A stretch of DNA of 64,000 bases. Origin: Zygnema cylindricum (Eukaryota > Streptophyta > Zygnematophyceae > Zygnematales > Zygnemataceae). Numbering within the stretch: position 1 is the first letter of the stretch; the number at the start of each line of letters is the position of its first letter. Positions 1-10,544 of this stretch are shown here, one piece after another. The notes beneath the pieces are model-generated. The model had not been told where the DNA came from and did no database searches. It worked only from the letters and a program-made list of their open reading frames with translations. The DNA is taken from positions 1-64,000 of the forward strand of contig JBBHKE010002127.1 in NCBI GenBank assembly GCA_037447655.1. The letters run 5' to 3'. Made by a program: the position numbers and the translations under genes.

Positions 1-1
1 T

Positions 2-314
2 ACTTGGAGTGATGCCAGTTATGGGGACGCACCTATGAGACGATGCACTTCTGGGTATGTGTTGTATGTTGGGGAAGGTGCTTGCTGTTGGAGCAGTAAG
101 CAACAAAAGGTGGTTGCTCAGTCCACTTTGGAGGCTGAGTACATGGCCTCTTGTTCTTCTTTGGAAGAGTTGATGTGGGTCAAGTCCTTGCTGCAAGAAT
201 TGGGGTAAATGAAGGAGGGAGAGCAGGAAGTGTTTTGTGATAATCAAGCGACCTTATCAATTGCAGCCAATCCAAAACATCATTTTAAAGCTAAACATAT
301 AGACATAAGATTAA
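2..314 (+). pseudogene. Copia-1 RNase H fragment, cut by the window edge
   Basis: Reading in frame from base 2 gives the C-terminal RNase H of a Copia polyprotein. TWSDASYG carries the first catalytic Asp, STLEAEYMASC the Glu, and FCDNQATLSIAANPKHHF the second Asp. A stop codon (TAA at 206-208) breaks the frame between the second and third motifs. The similarity ends abruptly after HIDIRLS at about 314, where Helitron-like DNA begins, so the 3' end is truncated and the 5' end lies outside the window. The closest relatives here are the RNase H regions at 60682-61272 and 37408-37911. It is a dead remnant; only the breakpoint is informative. Confidence 0.85.
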
Positions 315-931
315 GTTGTTTATAAAAGTCTCATTATTGCATAAGTTGTATCATTTTATACATAAGTTTTACACAAACTATGTAATAAGATATGATAAGG
401 TTAAGATTCCAAATGCATGTCGTACAAAAAAAACGAACACAAATAGGAAATACTATCAAAAAGTTTACAATATTTTTACAAAAGATAGACATAGAATTTT
501 CGAAAGCAATATATCTTTAAATGGTTTTATAGTTGTGAAAAATTGTCGTAAAAAATACCCATCTAATCCTAGTTGGGTTATTCCTGTTGTCAAATAAGTT
601 GCACATGTTATATACTTTTATAGATTTATGGTTGCCACCTTATTAAATCTTACAAATGACATTCTTACGGTTTGGAAGTGTAGCGTTTGTGTTGTTCTTC
701 AAAACACCCTATGGTTTTTATTCCCACGTATGTTATACAAAGACTCTTTACGTTCTTTTATACTTTTTTGTAAAATCCTTCAAAATAAGATCCACTTTTT
801 CATGTAAGAGAAAACAAAACAAAGACCATGCCCGTGTAACGAGCATTGGTTTTTTATTAACCAAGTCATGTAAGTTTACAAGATGTCGTGTTTGGTCCTT
901 GGACTTCTCCTGTTTTATTGTAGGCTCAATT
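315..931 (+). mobile_element. Helitron-like 3' segment, first half of a split copy
   Basis: This stretch is a diverged copy of the reverse complement of about 14706-15310. Shared landmarks include AAAACACCCTATGG, a GTTGCCAC...TTAAATCTTAC block and TTGTAGGCTC at the right end. In the other copy this DNA lies directly downstream of a Pif1-type helicase C-terminus, so it is read as the 3' non-coding part of a Helitron-like unit. The unit resumes at 3365 after a 2.4-kb Copia insertion: the uninterrupted version at 14695-14712 runs straight across that point. No open frame of interest is present. Confidence 0.6.
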
Positions 932-956
932 TGAAACTCTGTGTGCTCCATTGCCC

Positions 957-2216
957 TTCCTTTCCGACCAGTTTTCTGCTTCCAAAATATCTATGAAACT
1001 ATCCTCAATATTTTGAACTCCCTCAAGTATCTCCTCTCTCTCTACCTCCCTTATACCTCCAAAAGCTCACTGTTGATTCCGTGGAATTTCTGTGTGCTTT
1101 TCTCTCTTCCCCATACTACCGATTCAGAGAAGCTCCAATATATCTTCATCCACTTTCTCCTATTCCCATTCGTCCTCCTCATCCACATTCCAACTTCTAA
1201 GTTTTTCCAAACAATGGCATTCCTCCATATAGTGACCCGATTCCCTACAAGAAAAACAAACCCCATTTTTCAAACCTCCCTTTTTTTTCCTCTCCCTCTC
1301 TTTCCACGAAGTTTCGATAAGGTTTACCTTTGTCTTTCTTCCTCTCATCACGCTTCCGCTTGTAACCGCTGTTCCTCTCATCACGCTTCCGCCAATCACC
1401 ACCAACTGTAAATGCATTCACCCTGTCACTTCCCCTATGAAGCTCCAAAGTGCTTTCCCTCACAAGAATTATCCCCATGGTAAAACTCCAAGTCCATGAG
1501 GAGCCATCAATTGCCTGCATACGACAAATGATGTTTTCGTACTCATCTGGGAGTTTCATGAGTAGTGTATTAATCTTTCTCTCCTCAGATTCTACATATC
1601 CCGCACTAGCAAGCTCAACATATAACGCAACAATATCATTGCAAAACTCTATCATGTTACCGCCTTTATAAACATAGGCCTCTATTTCCTGTTTTACTAA
1701 CTGGTGCCTCTGAATAGTCTCACTCTTATAAATCTGAATTAGTGCTTCCCATATCTTTGAAGACTTTGTTAGACTTAAAAGAGTGATAGTTATGGACTTA
1801 GACACATATCTAAGTAAGAGATGTTTTGCTATAGTGTTTTTGTATTCCCATATTTTTTTGTCATTTTCTTCAGTTTTATTCCCTACAAGTGGTACCATAG
1901 CTGAGAGCTTAGCTCCCCTCGCCATAGGCGTCCCTTTTTCCTTCTCCCATATTTCCCCATCCACGGAAAGGTTTTTCCCTTCACCTTCCGTTGCATCTAA
2001 ACTCCGGTTGATATTGAGGGCAGCCTCAGATGATTCTCCATAGTAAGCTCCTCCAAAGCCAGGTGACGGACATCTCAGTTGTCCTGAAACAATTCCCCAT
2101 AAGTGTTTCTCGAAAAGCAATCCCTCCATAGTAAACTCCCAATAAGTGAAATATGTTCCATCAAACATAGGCACCCTAGATGGTGGGCCCATAACCTGAA
2201 ACTCTGTGTGCTCCAT
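957..2216 (-). pseudogene. Copia-1 gag with zinc knuckle, frameshifted
   Basis: The ATG at 2216 starts MEHTEFQVMGPPSRVPMFDG, followed by the gag capsid-type domain (YWEFTMEGLLFEKHLWG, then IWEALIQIYKSETIQRHQLVKQEIEAYVYKGG). Gag forms the virus-like particle. The frame is lost near 1285-1292 at an eight-T run (A8 on the coding strand). It continues in another frame with the zinc knuckle CFSCRESGHYMEEC, a CX2CX4HX4C motif at about 1215-1260. The first 20 bases of the ORF lie inside the LTR and the next codons are the primer-binding site. An acidic tail follows the knuckle and then the frame merges with a stub of LTR end. Confidence 0.8.
2183..2196 (-). other. Primer-binding site, initiator tRNA-Met anticodon-arm type
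   Basis: Directly after the LTR end (TTTCA) the coding strand reads GGTTATGGGCCCAC. This is complementary to the anticodon arm of plant initiator tRNA-Met (GUGGGCCCAUAACC, recalled from memory) over 14 bases, not to its 3' end. Priming by an internal 'half-tRNA' is known from Drosophila copia and yeast Ty5. The same site recurs at 31361-31372, 46480-46491, 52833-52844 (minus) and 24939-24949 (plus). Confidence 0.8.
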
Positions 2217-3364
2217 TGCCCACAGAAATCGCAAATCCAAAAGAAACTAATCTAGGTGGTGCCGACTCCATGTTGATATAAACCCAAATGATTGACCCCT
2301 TGACAATCAGAACCCCATTAAAGCTTCACCCTTGTGAAATAAGATTTTTTGTGTATTTAGTTTCACCACAGAATGCAAAGTTAGAATATGAGATTTGGAC
2401 ACATTCACCCACTTTGATTTTCCCTTAGAAATGCAGCCATCCTGGTAGGCAATAACTTTGAGTGACTACACCCCTATTTAGTCTAGACTCCCGTGAGTCC
2501 GCAGCAAAAATAACCACTGAAAAAAGTCAAGTAAATTGATTGAAATTAAATGACAAAGTTTGTTGATTTATGCAGATGCTCTGTGGGAGAGAGGTGGCTA
2601 CCTACTAAAATTATTTAAGTCCTGAATCCCTCTCTAAACCCCCTAGTACTGAGGTAGATACCAATCACAAGACTGTATCGTACAGAAAGTACAAGTACGG
2701 GGTACTTAGTGTACGGTATTTCTACTATATGGCCAAAACAGTGACATCTATCACATTTGAATTTGTTATCGTGCGATCCGGAGATTCTGTGAACAAGTAA
2801 GATGTTGCCACGTGTCATCCGGATTGGCGGCGTCCAAAAACCGCCGAAATTGACGATCCGTACAACCGGCTGTCCGGTGAACCGTTGGATCATATTTCAC
2901 ACTTTTAATTTCGTCTGTTGAAACAAATGTCTTCGACATTTGTTTCGTGCGCCCCGTATTAATTTAGTGCGGTACCATTCCATGTAGTTTCGTTTGGTTT
3001 CGCTTTTAAATGGATGTCACAGCGCATAAATACTTTATGTATTATTCAAACCATATAGTTGTATAGATCACCTCTACATCTAATGGTTAATGTTGGGGGC
3101 CATAATTATACAGTCTGCGTTTGGAGATACCAGGATCAATTCCTGTGCCTTCCGGCCACCTTTTGTTAACGCCTAGACATACTTCCCCTCATCCTATCTC
3201 CTTGGCTATTTAGGCAGCTCCCCTCCTACATTTCTCCTTTGCAATTTAGGCAGCCATGGCTATCTTTGTCTTCTTGTGACTACGACAAGTATGGATGACT
3301 TAGACATACCATTTGACACAACAATAAAATAAATCCAGACCTAGAAAATACCCAAATTTTAACA
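2197..3364 (-). repeat. Copia-1 5' LTR
   Basis: A 1168-bp LTR on the minus strand, TG...CA, bounded by the primer site at 2196 and by the CGATT duplication at 3365. On the plus strand it holds the GCAGCCATGGCT / GTGACTACGACAAGTATGG block found in every Copia-1 LTR, a G-box (CACGTG at 2819-2824), and a tRNA-like segment at about 3077-3145. It is one of the best delimited LTRs here because the empty site is known. Confidence 0.8.
3077..3145 (+). promoter_or_regulatory. tRNA-like (Pol III box) segment in LTR
   Basis: A D-arm-like block CATCTAATGGTTAA (3077-3090) is followed 42 bases later by a T-arm-like hairpin, CCAGG-ATCAATT-CCTG, whose core GGATCAATTCC (3133-3143) resembles a B box. It is antisense to the retrotransposon. 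Whether Pol III reads it is unknown. Confidence 0.45.
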
Positions 3365-3905
3365 CGATTCGTAAAAGTGGTGCAAAATATTTAATTGTGG
3401 GTAGTGTACAATAGTTAACTCTTGTGGTTTAGAAATGCCAATTACGCGTTAAGGTAGAAATAGTAGAAGTGGAGTGGAATATATAGAAACTGTTTAGTAA
3501 TAATACATACTCTAAAATTAATTAATGAAATAAAAAAAATACGATAATTAAACTCTTACTTCATATGGCAAAAGAAATCGTGCCAAAAAAGGCCATAAGG
3601 CATGCCCGTGCAAATACAAAACCATGTAGGTAATGAGCATATTGTAATGTTGGATGCAGTGTCTAATCCACCATGTGGACTAGCAACCGGAAGATTTGTT
3701 GCAACTAAGACCAATGAGAGAGTAGAGCAACGCGAGGAGGGCTTACTCAAAGATTGCGAACAAAAGCGAGTGAAACGGGCAAGTGAACAAGCAAGAGAAC
3801 AATTCACCCATCACAGTCACGACGCAATGACACAAAACGAGTTGCTGCCAAACGAGCACGAGAGACCCCGGAACAGCGAGGAGAGCGACTTGTATAATTC
3901 ATAAC
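3365..3905 (+). mobile_element. Helitron-like 5' segment, second half of the split copy
   Basis: This continues the unit interrupted at 931. CGATTCGTAAAAGTGGTGC through to the ATG at 3602 is collinear with the reverse complement of 14460-14700. The segment holds the N-terminal protein fragment described separately and loses similarity after about 3905. Confidence 0.6.
3602..3904 (+). pseudogene. Helitron-like protein N-terminus, frameshifted
   Basis: The ORF begins MPVQIQNHVGNEHIVMLDA, like the ORFs starting at 14470 and 15940 on the minus strand. It has the repeated basic motif (EQREEGLLKDCEQKRVKR, residues about 38-58). Such ETPEQR..RL..DR.RKR repeats are common near the N-terminus of Helitron-encoded proteins. 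After about 3835 the second repeat (RARETPEQRGERL) lies in another frame, so the copy is broken. The Rep and helicase domains are absent. Confidence 0.55.
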
Positions 3906-4154
3906 ATAGTATCGTAGTCGAAAGAAAAACCGTCCGAAAATTGTAGCGGAAAAAATAGATTTGCGAGAGAATAAACATTAATATAAAGGGTTTAAGTATT
4001 AATCTAAGAGTTACACCCAAAATTAGGAACAAATCCCTTGAATGAGGTGACTGTCGAGGAGAAAAAATATTCGTAAATGGAGATTGCAAAAAGACAAAAT
4101 AGTAAAAAGAAGAGGTACACGAGCTGTTTTTTTGGAAAGGGAGATGTACCACTA

Positions 4155-4307
4155 CACCACTCATTGTTATTAGTATTAATAAGTCGCTACTACTTATACC
4201 CGAAAATCACAAAATATAGTTAACAACATTATTTAAGCACGTGGACTATATCCTGCCACGTCTTCTTGCATTAAATAGTATTATTAATCATAATTTTCCA
4301 TTTACAC
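4155..4307. repeat. Degraded short MITE (related to the one at 22294-22489)
   Basis: ACCACTCATTGTTATTAGTATTAATAA and the internal run with CTGCCACGTCTTCTTGCA parallel the 196-bp MITE at 22294-22489, which has CTGCCACGTCTCTCGCAC. The right inverted repeat is lost where the next MITE begins at 4310. Confidence 0.4.
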
Positions 4308-4309
4308 TA

Positions 4310-5210
4310 CACCGCGAATCGTAATTAGCGTTATTAACGCTGATTTCGTCACCACGAATTTTGACCCAAAAACCTTAAAAAGAGTAAATAACTCTAAATA
4401 TTTCTTTACATTATTCAAGGTACTATTTGAATCAGCCTTAACAACTCTACAGTACACCGCCAATCGTTATTAGCGTGTAAGTTTTTTAGCGTATAAAAAT
4501 AATTACCGTGGTGTTCGCTATTTAAGAATTTGAAAATTTTGGAAAAAATCATACATTCTAATTGTTTGGTTATGGTAATTTGGATCTTTGAAAAAAAAAA
4601 TGTCTGTCGCAAACATGCTTGCACTAATATAGGTCTCCGTACAAAATCTGACAAATTGTACACAAAACAAATTGTACATTCAAACAGTTGAAACGCGGCT
4701 GTCGGACGAATATGTGCAGCGGGATTTTTTACGACATGGTTTTTTTTCCATTTTAGAACGCACATCCTCATGCATCCGCGGTTACTAAAACTAATTTATT
4801 GTATTTTTTAACATAAAAAGGTACATTTATGTACGGTCTGACACTGATCGTACACCACTCTATTTAAGAGACAACGTACTGAAAATAACCCTAGTTAGAA
4901 TAAAGAAAAAAATAGAATGAACTACACTAATGAAGAATAATAATAAAAAAAAAGCGGGACGGAATTAGCGTACACAACGCTAATAACGATTGGCGGTGTA
5001 GTATAGTGCCATTTTAAATAGTGTGGATAACGTACAAAACTGTACCGTATTAACGAATAAAGTTCAAAAAATGATTTAAAACATGCCGTTATGATGTACT
5101 TGGTTTTCACAAACTGCGTAGTGCAAACGTCATAATGACGTTAAACTGTACATTTTGACAGAATACGTTTTTACAAACCGCGTAGTGAAAACGTCATAAT
5201 ACTTTGTTCT
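4310..5210. repeat. MITE A, interrupted and right-truncated
   Basis: The left terminal repeat CACCGCGAATCGTAATTAG starts at 4310 after a TA. The interior matches the 457-bp MITE at 10545-11001 (for example ATAGTGTGGA and CCGCGTAGTGCAAA). It is split by MITE B (4455-4998), and its own right end is missing after about 5210. No transposase is encoded. Confidence 0.55.
4455..4998. repeat. MITE B nested in MITE A
   Basis: The left end CACCGCCAATCGTTATTAGCG and right end CGCTAATAACGATTGGCGGTG form a clean inverted repeat. TA lies on both sides (4453-4454 and 4999-5000), the signature of Tc1/mariner-type transposition. At 544 bp it is a sister of MITE C (539 bp) and MITE H (549 bp). Non-coding, so it must have been moved in trans. 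Confidence 0.8.
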
Positions 5211-5235
5211 CTTTGGTTTCGTGACATCATGATTA

Positions 5236-5366
5236 GCGTCGCAAATCTGACACGGTACTGTAGTAAGCTATTCATTTCGCAAATCATAGGGAATGCGACA
5301 AAGCGTCGCAAATCTGACACGGTAGTACACTATTCATTTCGCAAATCTTAGGGAACGCGACAAATC
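5236..5366. repeat. 67-bp tandem duplication
   Basis: GCGTCGCAAATCTGACACGG starts at 5236 and again at 5303. Both copies run through ATTCATTTCGCAAATC.TAGGGAA.GCGACAAA. The function is unknown. Confidence 0.8.
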
Positions 5367-6603
5367 GTAATTATTGGCTTTCATACGTCGTACATAGGTT
5401 AAGTTTGTACTTTTTCGGTTACGGGCGGGCACGGTTAGTCGCGAAAAATCGAGATTCGGTTAATTTTTATTTTCGTAAACGCCGGTCGGTTAACGGTTAA
5501 CAATTTTGGAGCGTGACATAACCTGGTCGGGCGTCGGGTACTCAGATTTTGAAAAAAAAAAACGGTCGGTTTCGGTTATGTAAAATTTTGACTTTTGCGA
5601 CCTCTGACCGTTGTCCGAGAAGTTTTTGTGATTTAAATATCTGGGGATTTAAGACGATGATGTATCGGCCAGATTTTAAAGAGCTGGCAGAATCGTAGAG
5701 ACACAAAGTTTTGATGCTTTGAGCATCTGACCGATACGATACGTTACACTACGCTACAATAATTGGAACTCACGTGGCGATGTAAGGTGTGCTCCCCTGA
5801 TTCCTGTTAAAGTACATGCTACTGTACAGTAAGTTACAGACGACAGAGTACAGAACTACTGTACGGTACAGACTCGAATGATGACTCTGGTTTTCTCATC
5901 AACATAAAACAAGAGCCGTACCGACGTAGACAATGTTTAATGTAACTCCAATGTCCGCGTGCCAACTGGCAATTTCCCTATCAGCAATTCCATGTTTCCA
6001 TTTATCTCAGAATCGACCCATTTGTACCCTTCGTAGTCGGATCCATGATCCATACCATACTCCCATCCGTCTCCCCATACGCTGGGGCGATGGCCCCCTA
6101 TCTACCGTACAGGAAATATCCTCTCTTTCGTAACATTGCATTTCACACGAGCGAAATTCCAGCTACTCCCCGACTGCCACCGGCGTATCCGACGGTCACA
6201 CAGCCGTCTACAAAAGTTATACGTCCTTTCATCTCTTTTCCAGAATCTCGACCGTTCATTTCTCGACCTGCGGACGCTCCGATTTTACCATAGAGTTGAC
6301 GATACGCATCACAAGTCACGCAGACATCCTCGATGTTCAGGATCTCACCAAATGCCCTCGGATTGGCACACTGGCGTCCTTCTCTTCTCCCATTCGTCTA
6401 TACGATCCACATTATCCATCTCAGCCGCTCAATTTGTCGGTGCCGCCCGATCCGTCATTCGCAATCCTTTTCCCAATCTCCTCTCCCTCTTCTAGTTACA
6501 TTTCCTCCTGCAGGAATATTGAGAATCCCAGCCTTTGTAAGTTAAACCGAAAACAAACATCAGCCATCTTAGCAAAGTTGCTAAGGTTAAGCTTGTAGAA
6601 GCC
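5367..6603 (+). promoter_or_regulatory. Upstream region of Lhca3
   Basis: No credible gene was seen. The region becomes GC-richer towards the start codon. A G-box core CACGTGGC lies at 5771-5778, about 830 bases before the ATG; G-boxes are common in light-regulated plant promoters, but its role here is inferred. I could not identify a convincing TATA box close to the gene. Confidence 0.35.
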
Positions 6604-8792
6604 ATGGCTGCCGTGACCGCACGTGCGATTGCCGCCGCCCCCGCGGCTGGCATTGACGCCTGCAGGCAAAACTTCGTCCAAGGAAAGGCTCTGCGATGTG
6701 CGACTCCGTCGTTCACTGTCGCACGTGGCGAGCGACTCGTCGTCCGTGCCGCCTCTGACAAGCCAGTCAAGGTATTGACTGAGCTTATTGTGTGTCGTAT
6801 TCATGTATCCGTACGGAATTGTCTAGTTTCTTGTTTTAGGGCATTAAGAAGTAGGAGTTGATACAGGAAATGCATAGTTATTGGACGCATATTTGAGCTG
6901 ATTCTCCAAAAAATAACAAATATCTTGTTCGGCATAGTATCTTGCGTTTGGTATCTGAAAATTATCATTTTTTGTCAAATCATTTTTATTTTCTAGTTAC
7001 TTAGGCTTCTCTATCGAGGCAGCAAAATGTAGGCGCTGGATTATCATGCTCCGTGGTTCCAGTCGCTTTGTTTTACTTCTTTACCTTTATTCTACATTTG
7101 ACGTGGATGTTAGTTTTGTTTCTCATCATTTTTTTTTATTTGGCTTCTCCTTGCAGGCTAACCGACAGACATGGTTCTCCTCTCCACAGTCCTTGACCTA
7201 CTTGGACGGAAGGTTTGTTTTACTTCTCTTTTTTAAAGCCCTTTTCCTCTCCCTTCACTATTACCTTAAAAATCTTAGGCTTTGCTGCCTAATGTGGTTC
7301 CTCTGGTGTTTTCTTTCCACAGTCTGCCAGAAATTGTAGACTCTTTTTTCTGCTCTCTTCTTTAACAGCCTGACAGGGACAGAGACAAAGAGAGACAAAG
7401 AGAGACAGAGAGAGAAAGAGAGAGAGTTGACACGTAGGTTGCGGATTTTGTTTCCTTTTGCTGATTTTTCTTCAATGTAGACTATTTTTCCTGCTCTGTT
7501 CTTTAGCAGCCTACCAGAGAGACAGAGTCAGAGAGACAGAGTCAGAGAGACAGAGTCAGAGAGACAGAGTCAGAGAGACAGAGTCAGAGAGACAGAGTCA
7601 GAGAGACAGAGTCAGAGAGACAGAGTCAGAGAGACAGAGTCAGAGAGAGACAGAGTCAGAGAGACAGAGTCAGAGAGAGACAGAGTCAGAGAGAGACAGA
7701 GTCAGAGAGAGACAGAGTCAGAGAGAGACAGAGTCAGAGTCAGAGAGAGACAGAGTCAGAAAGAGATATCCTCTTGGTTTCTGATTTTGTTTCCCTGTCT
7801 TCCTGCAGCCTTCCCGGAGACTTCGGCTTTGACCCCTTGGGCCTCAGTGACCCTGAGGGAGCCGGTCAATTCATCGACCCTAAATGGTTGTCTTATGCTG
7901 AGATCATCAACGGTCGTTGGGCCATGCTCGGAGCTGCGGGAATCATCGCTCCCGAGGTTCTTGGAAAGATCGGATTGATTCCACAGGAGACCGCCGTTGT
8001 GTGGTTCAGATCCGGTGTGATTCCACCTCTCGGAGCGTACGACTACTGGGCGGATCCATACACACTGTTTGTTTTGGAGATCATCCTTCTAGGATTCGCC
8101 GAACACCGAAGAGGCCAGGACTACTGGAGTGAGTGCAAATTTTTAATTGTTTTTAGCAAATTACTGTGTAAATATATATCATCGTTTGTAATGCTGGTAT
8201 TTAATTAACTTTTCGACGTAGGAATGTGTCTAGTTAAGACACTTCCTGCAAGGAGACGTTCGGATTACGTTCGGAAATTTTTTACGACGGAGAGCTTGTT
8301 TAGTGACAATGTACTTTATGTACTTTAGAAGTCACTCATATAGTGTAGAATGATACTTGCAAGAATTTAACTGACGATTGTAGTTCATTTATTCTCGTCA
8401 GTAAAATTTGTCGATTGATTACTAATGCATAGAGCGCCTCGAATGTTAGTACTTTTCCTTAACTGATTATTTCTATTGCTGTATTTTGTGTTGCAGAGCC
8501 CGGTTATGGATCCAAGACCTACCTTTTGGGTTTGGAGAAGGTTTTGGGTGGATCCGGCGATCCGGCTTACCCAGGTGGCGCTTTCTTCAACATCCTCGGA
8601 TTCGGAAAGGACCCAGCTTCGTTGAAGGTTCTTAAGACCAAGGAGATCAAGAATGGACGGCTGGCGATGATTGCTGTTCTTGGATTCTTCATCCAAGGGA
8701 TCGTAACCGGCGAGGGTCCCTTCCAGAATCTTTTGGACCACTTGGCCAATCCCACCGGCGCCAACGTTCTCACTAACCTTAAAATCCACTAG
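6604..8792 (+). CDS. Lhca3: Photosystem I light-harvesting chlorophyll a/b protein Lhca3
   Basis: Exons 6604-6771, 7157-7212, 7809-8128 and 8497-8792 (GT...AG introns of 385, 596 and 368 bases) join to 279 codons ending at TAG 8790-8792. The ATG has context AGCCATGGC. Residues 1 to about 50 form an Ala/Arg-rich chloroplast transit peptide ending near VVRAASDK. The mature part is a three-helix LHC protein of the thylakoid, part of the antenna bound to photosystem [14 protein letters not shown] is at 75-87. Helix 1 is [11 protein letters not shown], with Glu106 and Arg111 as chlorophyll ligand and salt bridge. The middle helix runs about 155-176 and ends AEHRR. Helix 3 is EIKNGRLAM, with Glu231, Asn234 and Arg236. 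Asn109 sits where most LHC proteins have a chlorophyll-603 His, a feature of the far-red-absorbing Lhca3 and Lhca4. The ending NLLDHL..P...NVLTNLKIH is typical of Lhca3. Splice sites are inferred from frame and similarity; no transcript was seen. Confidence 0.93.
7213..7808 (+). other. Lhca3 intron 2 with duplicated acceptor-like blocks
   Basis: Inside the intron the block GTAGACT.TTTT.CTGCTCT.TTCTTTA.CAGCCT occurs twice (about 7336-7372 and 7478-7513). Both carry CAG|CCT, the same three bases on each side as the real acceptor at 7808/7809 (TGCAG|CCTTCC). GA-rich repeats follow each block. Use of the upstream acceptors would add out-of-family sequence, so I treat 7809 as the exon start. Confidence 0.6.
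7517..7762 (+). repeat. 14-bp minisatellite in Lhca3 intron 2
   Basis: The unit GAGAGACAGAGTCA is repeated about 17 times with some 2-bp (GA) length variants, after a looser GACAGAGA stretch at about 7374-7425. It creates an apparent RQSQRETE open frame that is not a gene. Confidence 0.9.
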
Positions 8793-9970
8793 TGTTCTCA
8801 TATAGACGTAGGGATAGTTTTGCACTTATATTTTTAAAAAGGTGTTAGCAGTGTGACAATGTGAACCATGAGGGTACCGTACGCTTTTGGTTGATTGAAC
8901 TTTGTGACGTGTACATTTGTTACGCCCCAAGGGTGTCTGTAAGTAAAGCGAGGCCGGAAGTTTCACCGGCCGCAACTTGACAAAGGAGTATTCTGCTTTA
9001 GTACACTTTTGTCTTTTCGTGTAATGTGTTCTATGTTCTTGCTATGATTCGCCACCATGTTGTAATTCTTGACGTTCAATGAATTGTTCACATTGGTTGA
9101 TAAATTGATAATATTGACAAGAATCCAAAATCGCAGTAATGCCTCAGGAAAGAAAAGCAGCAATTCTAAATATCCATTTCAATAACAATTAAAATGCCTG
9201 GCGAATAAAACATAGTGAGATGAACATTTCAGTGTCCTGTTGTAGCTTTCACCAGGGCGACGCTTCACTCTTGGTTCTGGTAATAGGTTTTACTGCTGAT
9301 TGTGGAAAGCCTCATCTTATGTTTGGAAAATCTTATGTTTCTAGTGTTGCAATGAGATCAATTTGAGTATCTTGAAATTCGCCACCATAATGTGAATCTT
9401 AAATTTCGTTGGCTGTGAATTTTGCATCCGGAAGTTCATTGGCTGCTAGCTATAATTGTTCAAAAATCCTGACAATCTATGCACTTTGTACTCTTCCAAA
9501 AAAAATCAGGTTTTTTCAACATAACTCAAAATGTTATTTTGTAAGCCTGGAATTTTTTGTCGCAGAATAAAATTCTTAATATACAAATGTAGGGTATTAG
9601 ATTGTAAAGCGTTTACTACATGTACATCAAAAGATGAGGTGCAGTTAAATTTTCAACCTCGATTTTAAAGCAATGAGCTGTGCATGTCTGAGAAAGTTGT
9701 GCCTCTTTTCAGGCGTATTACTCCTGGATAGAATTTGGAATCAAAAGTAGAATCAAACAAGACTTTGTTTTTGAAAAAAAAGCGAAAATTTATGCCATGG
9801 CACATAATGTTTATAAATGTCAATGCTGAAGTTCAAAAATTTGTGTGAAAACTATAAGCGGTCAGAAAAATGACATAGTAAGGTAAGATCCGGCCAGGAT
9901 TTCACACCAGTGAAATGTCACCGCCGCCTTTATTAATGGAGTTAACCAATCTAGTTCTCCAGGAACAGTA
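8793..9970. other. Lhca3 3' flank, no gene seen
   Basis: The gene's 3' untranslated region should start here, but no clear polyadenylation signal is assignable. The rest is AT-rich with no coding sequence, repeat pair or transposon end that I could recognise. Confidence 0.4.
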
Positions 9971-10509
9971 CACCGCGCATCGTTATTAGTGTCAAAGTTT
10001 AAATAGTGTGGAAGTAAATATACCGTCATTGACGCTAATTAAGATTTTTTTTTTTTTTTTTAAAAAGGTGTATTCTAATTTCGGCGTTTATGCTAATTTG
10101 GGAACAGCAAAAATGGAATATTCGTTGTACAATTATATACATTAATATATGTAGCCGTACAAAATATTGAAAATCGTACGCCGTCGTGAAATTTAAATAT
10201 CCGTACATGAAAGACTACCTTACGTGTCATAACAATCCCGTTTTTTTAGCGCACGATCCTATGTGTGCGCGTCTGATTTAACTCATTTTTTGTAAAATTT
10301 TTACTTGAAAAGGTACAGTTATGTACGGTCTGACATCGACCGTACACCATTCTATTTAGATATTATTGTAATTCGTCCTTTACGCTATTTTGTACGGTAC
10401 CTTAATTAACGTCAAGGAAAAATAAAAATCATGTATCCTATTTGAGGAAAAAAATCAAAATTTTAAGAACCCAAATTAGTGTCGTTGACACTAATAACGA
10501 TGCGCGGTG
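9971..10509. repeat. MITE C (539 bp)
   Basis: Terminal repeats CACCGCGCATCGTTATTAG and CTAATAACGATGCGCGGTG are exact complements, flanked by TA (9969-9970 and 10510-10511). Non-coding; same size class as MITEs B and H. Confidence 0.85.
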
Positions 10510-10544
10510 TAGTATTTTGTTGACCATAAAATATAGACTACATA

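Larger units (their letters stand above)
932..3364 (-). mobile_element. Truncated Copia-1 element (LTR-gag) with target-site duplication
   Basis: On the minus strand the element runs from LTR start TGTTAAAATTTGGG (3364) through a full 5' LTR, primer site and gag, to a 25-base stub of LTR end (GAGTTTCA at 932). The flanks are CAATT (927-931) and CGATT (3365-3369), a 4/5 match expected for the 5-bp duplication made by a Copia integrase. Removing the element rebuilds the continuous Helitron-like sequence seen at about 14700. The whole of pol and nearly all of the 3' LTR are missing, joined at a short GGGCAA homology near 957-962. It cannot move by itself. Confidence 0.75.

Noticed and set aside
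1250-1300. Programmed frameshift between gag and the zinc knuckle
   Set aside because: The shift lies in an eight-base homopolymer and other copies read the knuckle in the gag frame, so decay or sequencing error is simpler.
941-1411. 156-codon plus-strand frame
   Set aside because: It is antisense to Copia gag.
7458-7784. Open frame [12 protein letters not shown]...
   Set aside because: It is the translation of the 14-bp minisatellite in Lhca3 intron 2, not a gene.
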